NCBI RefSeq assembly: GCF_001905005.1
Contig: NZ_LWKZ01000012.1
Location: 1,045,061-1,109,060 of the forward strand
Length of the DNA: 64,000 bases
Direction: 5' to 3'
DNA from: Streptomyces sp. CB02923
GTDB lineage: Bacteria; Actinomycetota; Actinomycetes; Streptomycetales; Streptomycetaceae
Both the position numbers and the translations under genes were made by a program. A model generated the notes under the pieces. That model saw only the letters and a list, made by a program, of their open reading frames with translations. It did not search any database and was not told the origin of the DNA. This document shows positions 51,792 to 60,554 of this stretch, in pieces (the first letter of the stretch is position 1; each line of letters opens with the position of its first letter).

Positions 51792-52592
51792 ATGAGCGGT
51801 GTCATGAAGCGGATGGGGATGATCTTCCGCGCGAAGGCCAACAAGGCCCTGGACCGGGCCGAGGATCCGCGCGAGACCCTTGACTACTCGTACCAGAAGC
51901 AGCTGGAGCTGCTGCAGAAGGTCCGCCGCGGCGTCGCCGACGTGGCGACCTCCCGCAAGCGCCTGGAGCTGCAGCTCAACCAGCTCCAGAACCAGTCCTC
52001 CAAGTTGGAGGACCAGGGCCGCAAGGCCCTCTCGCTCGGCCGTGAGGACCTCGCCCGCGAGGCGCTGTCCCGCCGGGCAGCCCTCCAGCAGCAGGTCACG
52101 GACCTGCAGACGCAGCACCAGACCCTGCAGGGCGAGGAGGAGAAGCTCACCCTCGCCGCCCAGCGCCTGCAGGCCAAGGTCGACGCCTTCCGTACGAAGA
52201 AGGAGACGATCAAGGCGACGTACACCGCCGCCCAGGCGCAGACCCGGATCGGCGAGGCCTTCTCCGGCATCTCCGAGGAGATGGGCGACGTCGGCATGGC
52301 CATCGAGCGCGCGGAGGACAAGACCGCGCAGATGCAGGCCAGGGCCGGCGCCATCGACGAACTGCTCGCCTCCGGCGCGCTCGACGACCCGACCGGCATG
52401 GCCAAGGACGACATCACCGCCGAGCTGGACCGCCTCTCCGGCGGTACGGACGTCGAGCTGGAGCTCCAGCGGATGAAGGCCGAGCTGGCCGGTCCGGGCG
52501 CCGACAAGCAGGCCATCGAGGGCGGTCAGGCGGGCCAGGGACAGCAGGCCCCGCAGGCGCAGCCCGGTCAGCCGCGTTTCGACAAGCAGTGA
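51792..52592 (+). CDS. pspA: PspA/IM30 family membrane-stress protein
   Basis: 266-residue coiled-coil protein of the phage-shock/Vipp1 family: amphipathic start (MKRMGMIFRAKANKALDRAEDP), then long helices (YSYQKQLELLQKVRRGVADVATSRKRLE, REALSRRAALQQQVTDLQTQ) and a Gln/Ala/Gly/Pro-rich tail after residue 235. Such proteins bind and stabilise stressed membranes as oligomers. ATG at 51792 with GAGG upstream. The next gene is the usual actinobacterial companion PspAA. Confidence 0.93.
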   Translation: MSGVMKRMGMIFRAKANKALDRAEDPRETLDYSYQKQLELLQKVRRGVADVATSRKRLELQLNQLQNQSSKLEDQGRKALSLGREDLAREALSRRAALQQQVTDLQTQHQTLQGEEEKLTLAAQRLQAKVDAFRTKKETIKATYTAAQAQTRIGEAFSGISEEMGDVGMAIERAEDKTAQMQARAGAIDELLASGALDDPTGMAKDDITAELDRLSGGTDVELELQRMKAELAGPGADKQAIEGGQAGQGQQAPQAQPGQPRFDKQ

Positions 52593-52633
52593 CGGCCGGC
52601 GGCGGTTAGCCTCGTCGCAACCGCCGCACCGGA

Positions 52634-52687
52634 CCCGGTCGTCGCATCGGGCCCGGTTGTCGCATCGGACCAGGTCGTCGCACCGGA
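52634..52687. repeat. Three 18-bp tandem repeats between pspA and pspAA
   Basis: Units at 52634, 52652 and 52670 (form CCCGGTCGTCGCATCGGG) end just before the ribosome site of the next gene. Non-coding spacer. Confidence 0.75.
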
Positions 52688-52703
52688 CCAGAAGGAGACC
52701 GTC

Positions 52704-52982
52704 GTGATCGTACGGATCATGGGGGAGGGGCAGGTGAAGCTCGACGACGCGCACTTCGTCGAGCTGAACAAGCTGGACGACGAGCTGCTCGAAGAGATGG
52801 AGAGCGGCGACCAGGAAGGCTTCCGCCGCACCCTCGGGGCTCTTCTGGACGCGGTGCGCCGCCTCGGCACCCCGCTGCCGGACGACTCCCTGGAACCGTC
52901 CGAGCTGATCCTGCCCTCCGGGGACGCGAGTCTCGACGAGGTCCGGCAGATGCTCAGCGACGACGGCCTGATCCCGGGCTGA
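52704..52982 (+). CDS. PspA-associated protein PspAA
   Basis: 92-residue acidic protein (MIVRIMGEGQVKLDDAHFVELNKLDDELLEEMES, then FRRTLGALLDAVRRLG, ELILPSGDASLDEVRQML). This is the small partner encoded after pspA in actinobacteria; partner binding to PspA is assumed from the constant linkage. GTG start at 52704 with GAAGGAG upstream. Confidence 0.88.
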   Translation: MIVRIMGEGQVKLDDAHFVELNKLDDELLEEMESGDQEGFRRTLGALLDAVRRLGTPLPDDSLEPSELILPSGDASLDEVRQMLSDDGLIPG

Positions 52983-53072
52983 TCCGCCGCCCGGCCCGCC
53001 GGGCGGCCGCACCACCTCCAGCGCAGGCAGCGCCCCGGACCCGGCACGGGACCGGGGCGCTACCGTTTTCCC

Positions 53073-54377
53073 GTGACCCTCCTCGCCTCCGGGCAGCCCG
53101 GTCCGCGTCCGGGCGGCGGCCCGCTCGCCTGGATACGCGCCCACCCGCTCGCCTTCGACACCGCGCTGGCCTCCGCCGTCGCCGTGGCGATCCTGGTCGG
53201 CTCGGTGGCCGACCCGCACGGACCGCACGGCCCCCGGTTCGGCCACCGCGAACTGACCATCACCACCGCGGTCCTCGCCGTTCTCGCCGGTGCCGCCCTG
53301 GTCCTGCGCCGCCGCTACCCGCGCAGCGTCCTGGCGGCCACCGGCATCTGCACCGTCCTCGCCCTGGTCCTGGAGACCGGGACGCCGCGCGCCCCGGTCG
53401 CCTGCTCCGTGGTCGTCGCGCTGTGCACCCTCGCCGCCCGTACGGACCGCTCCACCACCTGGCGCGTCGGCGCGCTGACCGCCGTCGTGCTCACCGCCGT
53501 CGCGATGTGCCTGGGGTCCCGCCCCTGGTACGCACAGGAGAACCTCGCGATCTTCGCGTGGACCGGCATGGCCGCCGCGGCCGGTGACGCGGTCCGCAGC
53601 CGGCGCGCCTTCGTCACCGCCATCCGGGAACGGGCCGAACGCGCCGAGCGCACCCGCGAGGAGGAGGCCCGGCGCCGCGTCGCCGAGGAGCGGATGCGCA
53701 TCGCCCGCGAGCTGCACGACGTGGTCGCCCACCACATCGCCCTGGTCAACGTGCAGGCCGGAGTCGCCTCGCACGTCATGGACAGCCGCCCCGACCAGGC
53801 CAAACAGGCGCTCGCGCACGTACGCGAGGCGTCCCGCTCCGCCCTCGACGAACTGCGCGCCACCGTCGGCCTGCTGCGCCAGTCCGACGACCCGCAGGCA
53901 CCCACCGAACCCGCGCCGGGCCTCGGCGTGCTGGACCAGCTCGTGGACAGCTTCGTACGCGCCGGGCTGCCCGTCGCCCTCGACGTCCCGGGGTCGGCGG
54001 ACGCGCTGCCCGCCGCCATCGACCTCACCGCGTACCGGATCGTCCAGGAAGCACTGACCAACGTGCACAAACACGCCGGCGCGGGCGCCCGCGCGACGGT
54101 CCGCATCGTGCGCTCCCCCGACAACCTGACCGTCACGGTCCTGGACGACGGCGCGGACGAGGGCGACAGCGGCCCGGACGGCCGGGAGCAGGGCACCGGC
54201 GGCGGCCACGGCCTGATCGGCATGCGCGAACGGGTCGCCGCCCTGCGCGGCACGCTCGAAACCGGCCCCCGCCCGGCCGGCGGCTTCCAGGTACGCGTAC
54301 GCCTGCCACTCCAGCCAACCCAGACCACACGGGCCACCGGGCCCGGCCGCATCTGCCGCACGGGGGAGCCCGGATGA
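53073..54377 (+). CDS. NarL/DesK-type sensor histidine kinase
   Basis: 434 residues. An N-terminal membrane part with about five hydrophobic segments (FDTALASAVAVAILVGSVA, TITTAVLAVLAGAALVL, and others), a linker helix (RERAERAERTREEEARRRV), the HisKA_3 motif with H215 in ARELHDVVAHH, and an HATPase with ALTNVHKHAG and GHGLIGMRERVAALRG. There is no large extracellular sensor loop, so it probably senses a membrane signal. GTG start at 53073, perhaps weakly translated. Overlaps its response regulator by four bases. Confidence 0.92.
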   Translation: MTLLASGQPGPRPGGGPLAWIRAHPLAFDTALASAVAVAILVGSVADPHGPHGPRFGHRELTITTAVLAVLAGAALVLRRRYPRSVLAATGICTVLALVLETGTPRAPVACSVVVALCTLAARTDRSTTWRVGALTAVVLTAVAMCLGSRPWYAQENLAIFAWTGMAAAAGDAVRSRRAFVTAIRERAERAERTREEEARRRVAEERMRIARELHDVVAHHIALVNVQAGVASHVMDSRPDQAKQALAHVREASRSALDELRATVGLLRQSDDPQAPTEPAPGLGVLDQLVDSFVRAGLPVALDVPGSADALPAAIDLTAYRIVQEALTNVHKHAGAGARATVRIVRSPDNLTVTVLDDGADEGDSGPDGREQGTGGGHGLIGMRERVAALRGTLETGPRPAGGFQVRVRLPLQPTQTTRATGPGRICRTGEPG

Positions 54378-55060
54378 CCATCAAAGTACTGCTCGCCGAC
54401 GACCAGGCCCTGCTGCGCAGCGCGTTCCGCATTCTTGTCGACTCAGAGCCCGACATGGAGGTGGTGGGGGAGGCGTCCGACGGCGCCCAGGCGTACGAGC
54501 TGACCCGCGCCACCGGTGCCGACGTGGTCCTCATGGACATCCGGATGCCGGGCGTGGACGGCCTCGCCGCGACCCGCATGATCAGCGCCGACCCGGAACT
54601 GACCGCCGTACGCGTGGTCATCCTGACCACCTTCGAGGTCGACGACTACGTGGTGCAGTCGCTGCGCGCGGGCGCCAGTGGCTTTCTCGGCAAGGGGGCC
54701 GAGCCGGACGAACTGCTGGGCGCCATCCGGATCGCGGCGGCCGGTGAGGCGCTGCTGTCGCCGGTCGCCACCAAAGGGCTGATCGCCAAGTTCCTCGCCC
54801 AGGGGGACGCCACGGCCGACGCCGGGCCCGGCCGCCGCGGCGTCGCCGAGCTGGCCGCTCTCACCGGCCGCGAGCGCGAGGTGCTCGTGCTGGTGGCGGG
54901 CGGCCTGTCCAACGACGAGATCGCCGAGCAACTCGCGGTCAGTCCGCTCACCGTCAAGACGCACGTGAACCGTGCGATGGCCAAGCTGAGCGCCCGCGAC
55001 CGCGCGCAGCTCGTCGTCATCGCGTACGAGTCGGGGCTGGTCCGCCCGCGGGTGCGGTAG
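54374..55060 (+). CDS. LuxR/NarL-type response regulator
   Basis: 228 residues: receiver domain with D9/D10, phosphoacceptor D55 (VVLMDIRMPGVDG) and the conserved Lys (FLGKGAEPDELLGAI). The C-terminal LuxR HTH reads LTGREREVLVLVAGGLSNDEIAEQLAVS, then VKTHVNRAMAKL. The ATG overlaps the kinase stop. The RND transporter begins 250 bp downstream on the same strand and is the first candidate target. Confidence 0.95.
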   Translation: MTIKVLLADDQALLRSAFRILVDSEPDMEVVGEASDGAQAYELTRATGADVVLMDIRMPGVDGLAATRMISADPELTAVRVVILTTFEVDDYVVQSLRAGASGFLGKGAEPDELLGAIRIAAAGEALLSPVATKGLIAKFLAQGDATADAGPGRRGVAELAALTGREREVLVLVAGGLSNDEIAEQLAVSPLTVKTHVNRAMAKLSARDRAQLVVIAYESGLVRPRVR

Positions 55061-55203
55061 GGGCCGGTCCGCCCACGGGTGCAGCGGGGGGTGGAGACCG
55101 CCGTACTCCGAACGCTGTATTGCGGGTGGGGCGGAAACCGACCTGGGAGCGAGGAAAGCGCGTGGGGCATGACGGATCGTTTATTCGGGCCTGTGGTGCC
55201 CGC

Positions 55204-55304
55204 CCGCCGGAACGCCGTACGCAGCGGAGCGCCGTACCGGACCGCCGTACCCGAACGCCGTCCCGATCGCCGTCCTGAACGTCGTACAGAACAGAAGAGA
55301 GACC
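55204..55304. repeat. Degenerate repeats of GAACGCCGTAC upstream of the RND gene
   Basis: About six variants of GGAACGCCGTACC spaced 13-16 bp, ending just before the ribosome site of the RND gene. They could be binding sites or slippage repeats. Confidence 0.55.
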
Positions 55305-55310
55305 CCACCC

Positions 55311-58300
55311 ATGTCCTGGCTGTCCCGACTCAGCCTCGTACAACGGGGCCTGATAGCGCTGATGTCGATCGTCGCGGTCGCCTTCGGTGCCATCGCGATC
55401 CCCCAGCTCAAGCAGCAGCTCCTGCCCACCATCGAACTGCCCATGGTGTCCGTCCTGGCGCCCTACCAGGGCGCCTCGCCCGACGTCGTCGAGAAGCAGG
55501 TGATCGAGCCGCTGGAGGACGGAATCCAGGCGGTCGACGGCATCAAGGGCGTCACCTCGACGGCGAGCGAGGGCTCGGCCGTCATCATGGCCCAGTTCGA
55601 CTACGGCAACGACTCCAAGCGGCTGGTCGCCGACGTGCAGCAGGCCGTCAACCGGTCCCGGGCCAAGCTGCCGAAGGACGTGGACCCGCAGGTCGTGGCC
55701 GGCTCGACGGACGATATCCCGGCCGTCGTGCTCGCCGTCTCCGGCACCGGCAAAGACCAGCAGACGCTGGCCAACCAGCTCGACCGCAGCGTGGTGCCCG
55801 GCCTGAAGAACATCGACGGCGTCGGCCAGGTCACCGTGGACGGCGTCCGCGACCGCATCGTCGCCGTCACCCCCGACGACGCCAAGCTGGCGCAGGCCGG
55901 GACGACGGCCGCGGCGCTCGGCCAGGCGCTGGAGGCGGGCGGCGCGTCCGTACCCGCCGGTTCGTTCGCCGAGCAGGGCCGCAGCCACACCGTGCAGGTC
56001 GGCTCCGGCTTCACCTCCGCGCAGCAGATCCGCGACCTGCCGCTGACCCCCGCCGCGGGACCCGGCGGTGCCGGTGCCTCCGGGGGCGCTTCGGCGGGCA
56101 AACCGGTACGCCTCGGTGACGTCGCCACCGTCAAGGAGGAGCAGGCCACCCCGACCTCCCTCACCCGCACCAACGGCAAGCCCAGCCTCGCCGTCATGGT
56201 GACCATGGGCCAGGACGGCAGCGCCGTCGACATCTCCGATGCCGTCAAGGACAAGCTGCCCGGCATCCGTACGGCACTCGGCAAGGGCACCGAGGTCACG
56301 GTCGTCTCCGACCAGGGCCCGGCGGTCTCCAAGTCCATCGATTCGCTGACCACCGAGGGACTGCTCGGCCTGCTCATGGCCGTGATCGTGATCCTGGTCT
56401 TCCTGCTCAGCCTGCGCTCGACGCTGGTCACCGCGGTCTCCATCCCGCTGTCCGTCGTCATCACGCTGATCGTGCTGTGGACCGGCGACCTGTCGCTGAA
56501 CATGCTCACCCTCGGCGCGCTGACGATAGCCATCGGCCGCGTCGTCGACGACTCGATCGTCGTCCTGGAGAACATCAAACGGCACCTCGGCTACGGCGAG
56601 GAACGCCGGGAGGCCATCCTGACCGCCGTCCGCGAGGTCTCCGGCGCGATCACCTCCTCCACCCTCACCACCGTGGCGGTCTTCCTGCCCATCGGCGTGG
56701 TGGGCGGCATGGTCGGCGCCCTGTTCGGCTCGTTCTCCATCACCGTGACGGTCGCCCTCCTCGCCTCCCTCCTCGTCTCCCTCACGGTCGTGCCGGTCCT
56801 CTCCTACTGGTTCCTGCGCGCACCGAAGATCCCCGAGGGCACCGACCCCGAGGAACTGCGCCGGGCCGCCGAGGCCAAGGAGAGCGGCAGCCCGCTCCAG
56901 CGCCTGTACGTGCCCGTCCTGCGCTTCGCCACCCGCCGCCGGGTGACCAGCGTCGTCATCGCCGTCGTCGTCCTCCTGGGGACCTTCGGCATGGCCCCCC
57001 TCCTCAAGACCAACTTCTTCGACCAGGGCGACCAGGACACCCTCGGCGTCAAGCAGGAACTGAAGCCCGGTACGAGCCTCACGGCCGCCGACGCCCAGGC
57101 CAAGAAGGTGGAGAAGGTCCTCGGCGGCCTCGACGGGATCGAGGACTACCAGGTCACCGTCGGCTCCTCCGGCTTCATGGCGGCCTTCGGCGGCGGCAGC
57201 GGCGCCAACCAGGCCTCGTACCAGATCAAGCTGAAGGACGCTGCGGACTCCGCGAAGATCACCGACAAGCTCCGCGCCGAACTCGGCAAGCTCGGCAAGG
57301 ACATCGGCGAGACGACGGTCTCCTCCGGCGGGGGCGGCTTCGGCAACCAGGACCTGAGCGTCGTGGTCAAGGCCGCGGACGCGGACGTACTGAAGAAGGC
57401 GTCGGAGCAGGTACGGGCCACCGTCGCCGGGCTCGACCACGTCACCGACGTGCAGAGCGACCTCGCGCAGAGCGTGCCCCGCATCTCCGTCCAGGCCAAC
57501 GCGAAGGCCGCGGCGGCCGGTTACAGCCAGGCCACCCTCGGCCAGGTCGTCGCCCAGGCGGTGCGCGGCACGACCAGCGGCAAGGCGGTCATCGACGGCA
57601 CCGAGCGCGACGTCGTGATCAAGTCCGCCCACCCGGTCACCTCCGAGGCCACCCTGCGCGACCTCGCCGTACCGACCCCGGCGGGCCCCGCGAAGCTCGG
57701 TGACCTCGCCACCGTCCGTACGGTCGCGGGTCCGGTCCAGAGCACCCGCATCGACGGCGCCCGGTCCGCCACCGTCACCGCCAAGCCGACCGGCGACAAC
57801 ACCGGCGCGGTCACCGCCCAGCTCCAGTCCAAGATCAAGGACCTGAAGCTGCCGGAGGGCGCCACCGCCGAGATCGGCGGCGTCTCCGCCGACCAGTCCG
57901 ATGCGTTCGGCTCCCTCGGCCTGGCCATGCTGGCCGCCATCGCGATCGTCTTCATGCTGCTCGTGGCGACCTTCCGGTCCCTGATCCAGCCGCTGATCCT
58001 GCTCGTCTCGATCCCCTTCGCGGCGACCGGCGCGATCGGCCTGCTGCTCGCCACGGGCACCCCGATGGGCGTCCCCGCGATGATCGGCATGCTGATGCTC
58101 ATCGGCATCGTCGTCACCAACGCGATCGTGCTCATCGATCTGATCAACCAGTACCGCGCCCAGGGCTACGGCGTCGTAGAAGCCGTCATCGAGGGCGGCC
58201 GCCACCGCCTCCGCCCGATCCTGATGACGGCCCTGGCCACGATCATGGCCCTGCTCCCGATGGCCCTCTCCATCACCGGCGACGGCGGCTTCATCTCCCA

Positions 58301-58484
58301 GCCGCTGGCCGTGGTCGTCATCGGCGGCCTGATCACGTCCACCCTGCTCACGCTGCTGCTCGTACCGACGCTGTACGCGATGATCGAACTCCGGAAGGAA
58401 CGCCGAGCCGCCAAGCGGATGGCCCGAAGGGCCGAGGCAGCCGAGGAGCCCGAGCCCCGCACGGCGGAGCCGGCGGGGGTCTGA
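55311..58484 (+). CDS. RND-family transporter (AcrB/HAE1 type)
   Basis: 1057-residue inner-membrane transporter with the RND layout: TM1 at residues 12-30, a large extracellular porter domain, six TM helices (about 340-540, with TIAIGRVVDDSIVVLENI carrying the proton-relay Asp pair), a second porter domain and six more TM helices (about 860-1040). It resembles the HAE1 multidrug group rather than MmpL. No membrane-fusion partner or outer-membrane channel is encoded next to it, as usual for Gram-positives. ATG at 55311. Probably regulated by the upstream two-component system. Substrate unknown. Confidence 0.94.
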   Translation: MSWLSRLSLVQRGLIALMSIVAVAFGAIAIPQLKQQLLPTIELPMVSVLAPYQGASPDVVEKQVIEPLEDGIQAVDGIKGVTSTASEGSAVIMAQFDYGNDSKRLVADVQQAVNRSRAKLPKDVDPQVVAGSTDDIPAVVLAVSGTGKDQQTLANQLDRSVVPGLKNIDGVGQVTVDGVRDRIVAVTPDDAKLAQAGTTAAALGQALEAGGASVPAGSFAEQGRSHTVQVGSGFTSAQQIRDLPLTPAAGPGGAGASGGASAGKPVRLGDVATVKEEQATPTSLTRTNGKPSLAVMVTMGQDGSAVDISDAVKDKLPGIRTALGKGTEVTVVSDQGPAVSKSIDSLTTEGLLGLLMAVIVILVFLLSLRSTLVTAVSIPLSVVITLIVLWTGDLSLNMLTLGALTIAIGRVVDDSIVVLENIKRHLGYGEERREAILTAVREVSGAITSSTLTTVAVFLPIGVVGGMVGALFGSFSITVTVALLASLLVSLTVVPVLSYWFLRAPKIPEGTDPEELRRAAEAKESGSPLQRLYVPVLRFATRRRVTSVVIAVVVLLGTFGMAPLLKTNFFDQGDQDTLGVKQELKPGTSLTAADAQAKKVEKVLGGLDGIEDYQVTVGSSGFMAAFGGGSGANQASYQIKLKDAADSAKITDKLRAELGKLGKDIGETTVSSGGGGFGNQDLSVVVKAADADVLKKASEQVRATVAGLDHVTDVQSDLAQSVPRISVQANAKAAAAGYSQATLGQVVAQAVRGTTSGKAVIDGTERDVVIKSAHPVTSEATLRDLAVPTPAGPAKLGDLATVRTVAGPVQSTRIDGARSATVTAKPTGDNTGAVTAQLQSKIKDLKLPEGATAEIGGVSADQSDAFGSLGLAMLAAIAIVFMLLVATFRSLIQPLILLVSIPFAATGAIGLLLATGTPMGVPAMIGMLMLIGIVVTNAIVLIDLINQYRAQGYGVVEAVIEGGRHRLRPILMTALATIMALLPMALSITGDGGFISQPLAVVVIGGLITSTLLTLLLVPTLYAMIELRKERRAAKRMARRAEAAEEPEPRTAEPAGV

Positions 58485-58497
58485 CCTACGCACACAT

Positions 58498-58530
58498 CAG
58501 CCCGTCCCAGAGCCCATCTGGGACGGGCTG
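58498..58530. terminator. Bidirectional terminator between RND gene and DUF397 operon
   Basis: 13-bp perfect stem (58498-58510 and 58518-58530) with seven-base loop; ends both the plus-strand RND gene and the minus-strand operon. Confidence 0.85.
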
Positions 58531-58537
58531 AGCTGCG

Positions 58538-58726
58538 TCAGGATGCCTTGAGGGCCGCGATGAAGTCGGTCCAGGAGGTGGTGGGGAAGGTGAGTGTGGG
58601 GCCGTGGGGTGTTTTGCTGTCGCGTACGGGGACGGCGCCGGGGGTGTTGTCGGCGATCTCGACGCAGTTGCCCCCGTTGGTGTTGCTGTAGCTGCTCTTG
58701 CGCCAGCGAGTGGTGGGCTGCCGCAT
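58538..58726 (-). CDS. DUF397 protein, copy 1
   Basis: 62 residues with the DUF397 signature WRKSSYSNTNGGNCVEIA, then VPVRDSKTPHGPTLTF and SWTDFIAALK. DUF397 proteins are small partners of XRE/DUF5753 regulators in WhiJ- and BldB-associated loci controlling streptomycete development. ATG at 58726 with GGAGAG upstream, four bases after the preceding ORF. Nearly identical to the first half of the two-domain ORF upstream, so it arose by tandem duplication. Confidence 0.9.
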   Translation of the reverse strand: MRQPTTRWRKSSYSNTNGGNCVEIADNTPGAVPVRDSKTPHGPTLTFPTTSWTDFIAALKAS

Positions 58727-58730
58727 GGCC

Positions 58731-59135
58731 CTAACTCTCCGTCGTATTGAGGGCCGCGACGAACTCGGCCCAGGAGGCGGTCGGGAAGGTGAGTATGGGG
58801 CCATGGGGGGTTTTGCTGTCGCGTACGGGGATGATGCCGAGGGTGTTGTCGGCGATCTCGACGCAGCTCCCCCCGTTGGTGTTGCTGTAACTGCTCTTGC
58901 GCCAGCGGGCGATGTTGGTGTCGAGAGGTTGCTGCATGAGCCCTACCTCTCCGCCGTTGAGGGCGGTGATGAACGTGGTCCAGGAGGTGGCGGGGAAGGT
59001 GAGTGTGGGGCCGTGGGGTGTTTTGCTGTCGCGTACGGGAACGGCGCCGGGGGTTTCGTCGGCGATCTCTACGCAGTTGCCCCCACCGGCGTTGCTGTAG
59101 CTGCTCTTGCGCCAGCGAGTGGTGGGCTGCCGCAT
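58731..59135 (-). CDS. Two DUF397 domains fused in one frame
   Basis: 134 residues. The first domain (MRQPTTRWRKSSYSNAGGGN, ending ALNGGEVGL) runs without a stop into a second (MQQPLDTNIARWRKSSYSN, ending AALNTTES). In the other copies the first domain is followed by a GAGAGTTAG-type end; here one base appears to be missing so the TAG is out of frame. The internal ATG at 58937 still has GGAGAGG upstream, so the second domain may also be made alone as a 68-residue protein. Confidence 0.85.
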   Translation of the reverse strand: MRQPTTRWRKSSYSNAGGGNCVEIADETPGAVPVRDSKTPHGPTLTFPATSWTTFITALNGGEVGLMQQPLDTNIARWRKSSYSNTNGGSCVEIADNTLGIIPVRDSKTPHGPILTFPTASWAEFVAALNTTES

Positions 59136-59139
59136 GGCC

Positions 59140-59346
59140 CTAACTCTCCGTCGTATTGAGGGCCGCGACGAACTCGGCCCAGGAGGCGGTCGGGAAGGTG
59201 AGTATGGGCCCGTGGGGGGTTTTGCTGTCGCGTACGGGGACGAGGCCGGGGATGTTGTCGGCGATCTCGACGCAGTTGCCCCCATTGGCGTTGCTGTAAC
59301 TGCTCTTACGCCAGCGAGCGGTGCTCAGCTCGGGGGTGTTTCGCAT
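59140..59346 (-). CDS. DUF397 protein, copy 4
   Basis: 68 residues (MRNTPELSTARWRKSSYSNA, then NCVEIADNIPGLVPVRDSKT, ending EFVAALNTTES). ATG at 59346 lies inside the end of the XRE regulator gene (22-bp overlap), the usual arrangement of a DUF397 gene after its XRE partner. It is the most likely original partner of that regulator; the others are duplicates. Confidence 0.9.
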   Translation of the reverse strand: MRNTPELSTARWRKSSYSNANGGNCVEIADNIPGLVPVRDSKTPHGPILTFPTASWAEFVAALNTTES

Positions 59347-60170
59347 GGCTGGTAAGCCTCCATCGCTTTTCGGATCAGATTGGCCGACTCCGCCGGCGAG
59401 AGAGCGATGGCACGCAGCACCTCGTACTGCCGCCGCCACGGTTTCACCGCGTCCGCCGCCTCGTAGAGGTGACAGACCTTGATGCCTTCTTCATAGGCCA
59501 CTGAGGAGCCGTTGCGGAGCGTCAGCAAAGTCAGTGCGCCGCTCATCAGGGTGTGCAGACCTGCACTGAACGGAACGACCTGGACCTTGCTGTGTGAAGT
59601 ATCCGCTTGCTCCAGCAGGGAAGCCAGTTGTTCGTACATGCATTCTGCGCTGCCGGCCTGCCTGCGGATCACGGATTCGTCGATGATGGCCCACCGATAG
59701 GGAGATCCATCAGCACGTTGGCTTGCCTGACGTGACATCCGGGCGGCTACATGCTCCTCGATCTGCTCACTGGTCCAGCAGTCGAGACTGCGGAACAACT
59801 CCCGCGCGTACACCTCCGTCTGGAACGGCCCGGGAACCACCTGCGGCTCATAGTTCTCGATCGTCTCGGCCTGCGCCTCCAGATCCATGAACCTCCGGTA
59901 CTGATCCGGATGCGCCTCCCGCTTCGCGAGCTGGTACAGCCCGTGGAAGTGCTCGTCCGTGCCGAAGGCCGCGTCCAGCCTGGGTGGCAGGTCGGGGGGT
60001 GGCATCAGCTCCGCCGTCTCGACGCGGGCCAGTGTGCTCTTGCTGGAGTTGATCACGGTCGCCAACTGCGCCAGCGACAGTTTCGCGGCCTCGCGGTGGC
60101 GGCGCTGTTCGGAGCCGAAGTAGTGGCGGGCGGATACGTACGGGGTCAGGTTCCGGGGCGTGAATTTCAC
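59325..60170 (-). CDS. XRE-family regulator with DUF5753 domain (WhiJ-like)
   Basis: 281 residues. N-terminal helix-turn-helix at about 20-70 (EQRRHREAAKLSLAQLATVI, then NSSKSTLARVETAE) and a DUF5753 domain (ENYEPQVVPGPFQTEVYARE, VIRRQAGSAECMYEQLASLL, VQVVPFSAGLHTLMSGAL). In streptomycetes these repress development or antibiotic genes and are antagonised by their DUF397 partners. GTG start at 60168-60170 gives MKFTPRNLTPYV with GAGAGG upstream. Leads the DUF397 operon; divergent from the two small ORFs at 60306. Confidence 0.92.
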   Translation of the reverse strand: MKFTPRNLTPYVSARHYFGSEQRRHREAAKLSLAQLATVINSSKSTLARVETAELMPPPDLPPRLDAAFGTDEHFHGLYQLAKREAHPDQYRRFMDLEAQAETIENYEPQVVPGPFQTEVYARELFRSLDCWTSEQIEEHVAARMSRQASQRADGSPYRWAIIDESVIRRQAGSAECMYEQLASLLEQADTSHSKVQVVPFSAGLHTLMSGALTLLTLRNGSSVAYEEGIKVCHLYEAADAVKPWRRQYEVLRAIALSPAESANLIRKAMEAYQPCETPPS

Positions 60171-60305
60171 GGGATGCGCCTCTCTGCCGTCCCACTCTCA
60201 ACGATGGGACGGGGCGCCCCTGTTGAGGCCCATGTCACACGGTGACGATGGTGATGCACACGGTAGTCGCCGGGTGTTCGTGGATGTCGGAGAAGGCGGG
60301 ATTCC

Positions 60306-60554
60306 ATGTTCCATCGCATCGCGCGGTTCGCCGTGGCGCTGATGTGCGGCCTGCTGCCTGCGGGCGGCCGTCACCGGGCCTCGGCACCGCCGGTCACCCT
60401 TGACGGGCGGTTCGTGCCCGTCGCCAGGGCGCCGCGTCGGCGGCCCGAGGTCATGCTGCCCGGGGAGGCGAGCGCGCTGGTGCGGCCGTACGCCCTGTCG
60501 CCGGAGGAGTTCCGTACGTGGCGGTCGTGCCGCGCCGGGGCGGCGGCGCGATGA
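60306..60554 (+). CDS. Small protein of the XRE/DUF397 locus
   Basis: 82 residues with a hydrophobic Ala/Leu start and a conserved-looking centre PRRRPEVMLPGEASALVRPYALSPEEFR. I recall similar short ORFs with a GEDSPLVRPY-type motif divergent from XRE/DUF397 genes in other streptomycetes; function unknown. ATG at 60306 after GAGAAGG. Stop overlaps the next start (ATGA). Confidence 0.7.
   Translation: MFHRIARFAVALMCGLLPAGGRHRASAPPVTLDGRFVPVARAPRRRPEVMLPGEASALVRPYALSPEEFRTWRSCRAGAAAR

Noticed and set aside
55017..58493. 1158-residue minus-strand ORF opposite the RND gene
   Set aside because: Asp/Gly/Val/His-rich shadow typical of high-GC antisense frames; no motif.
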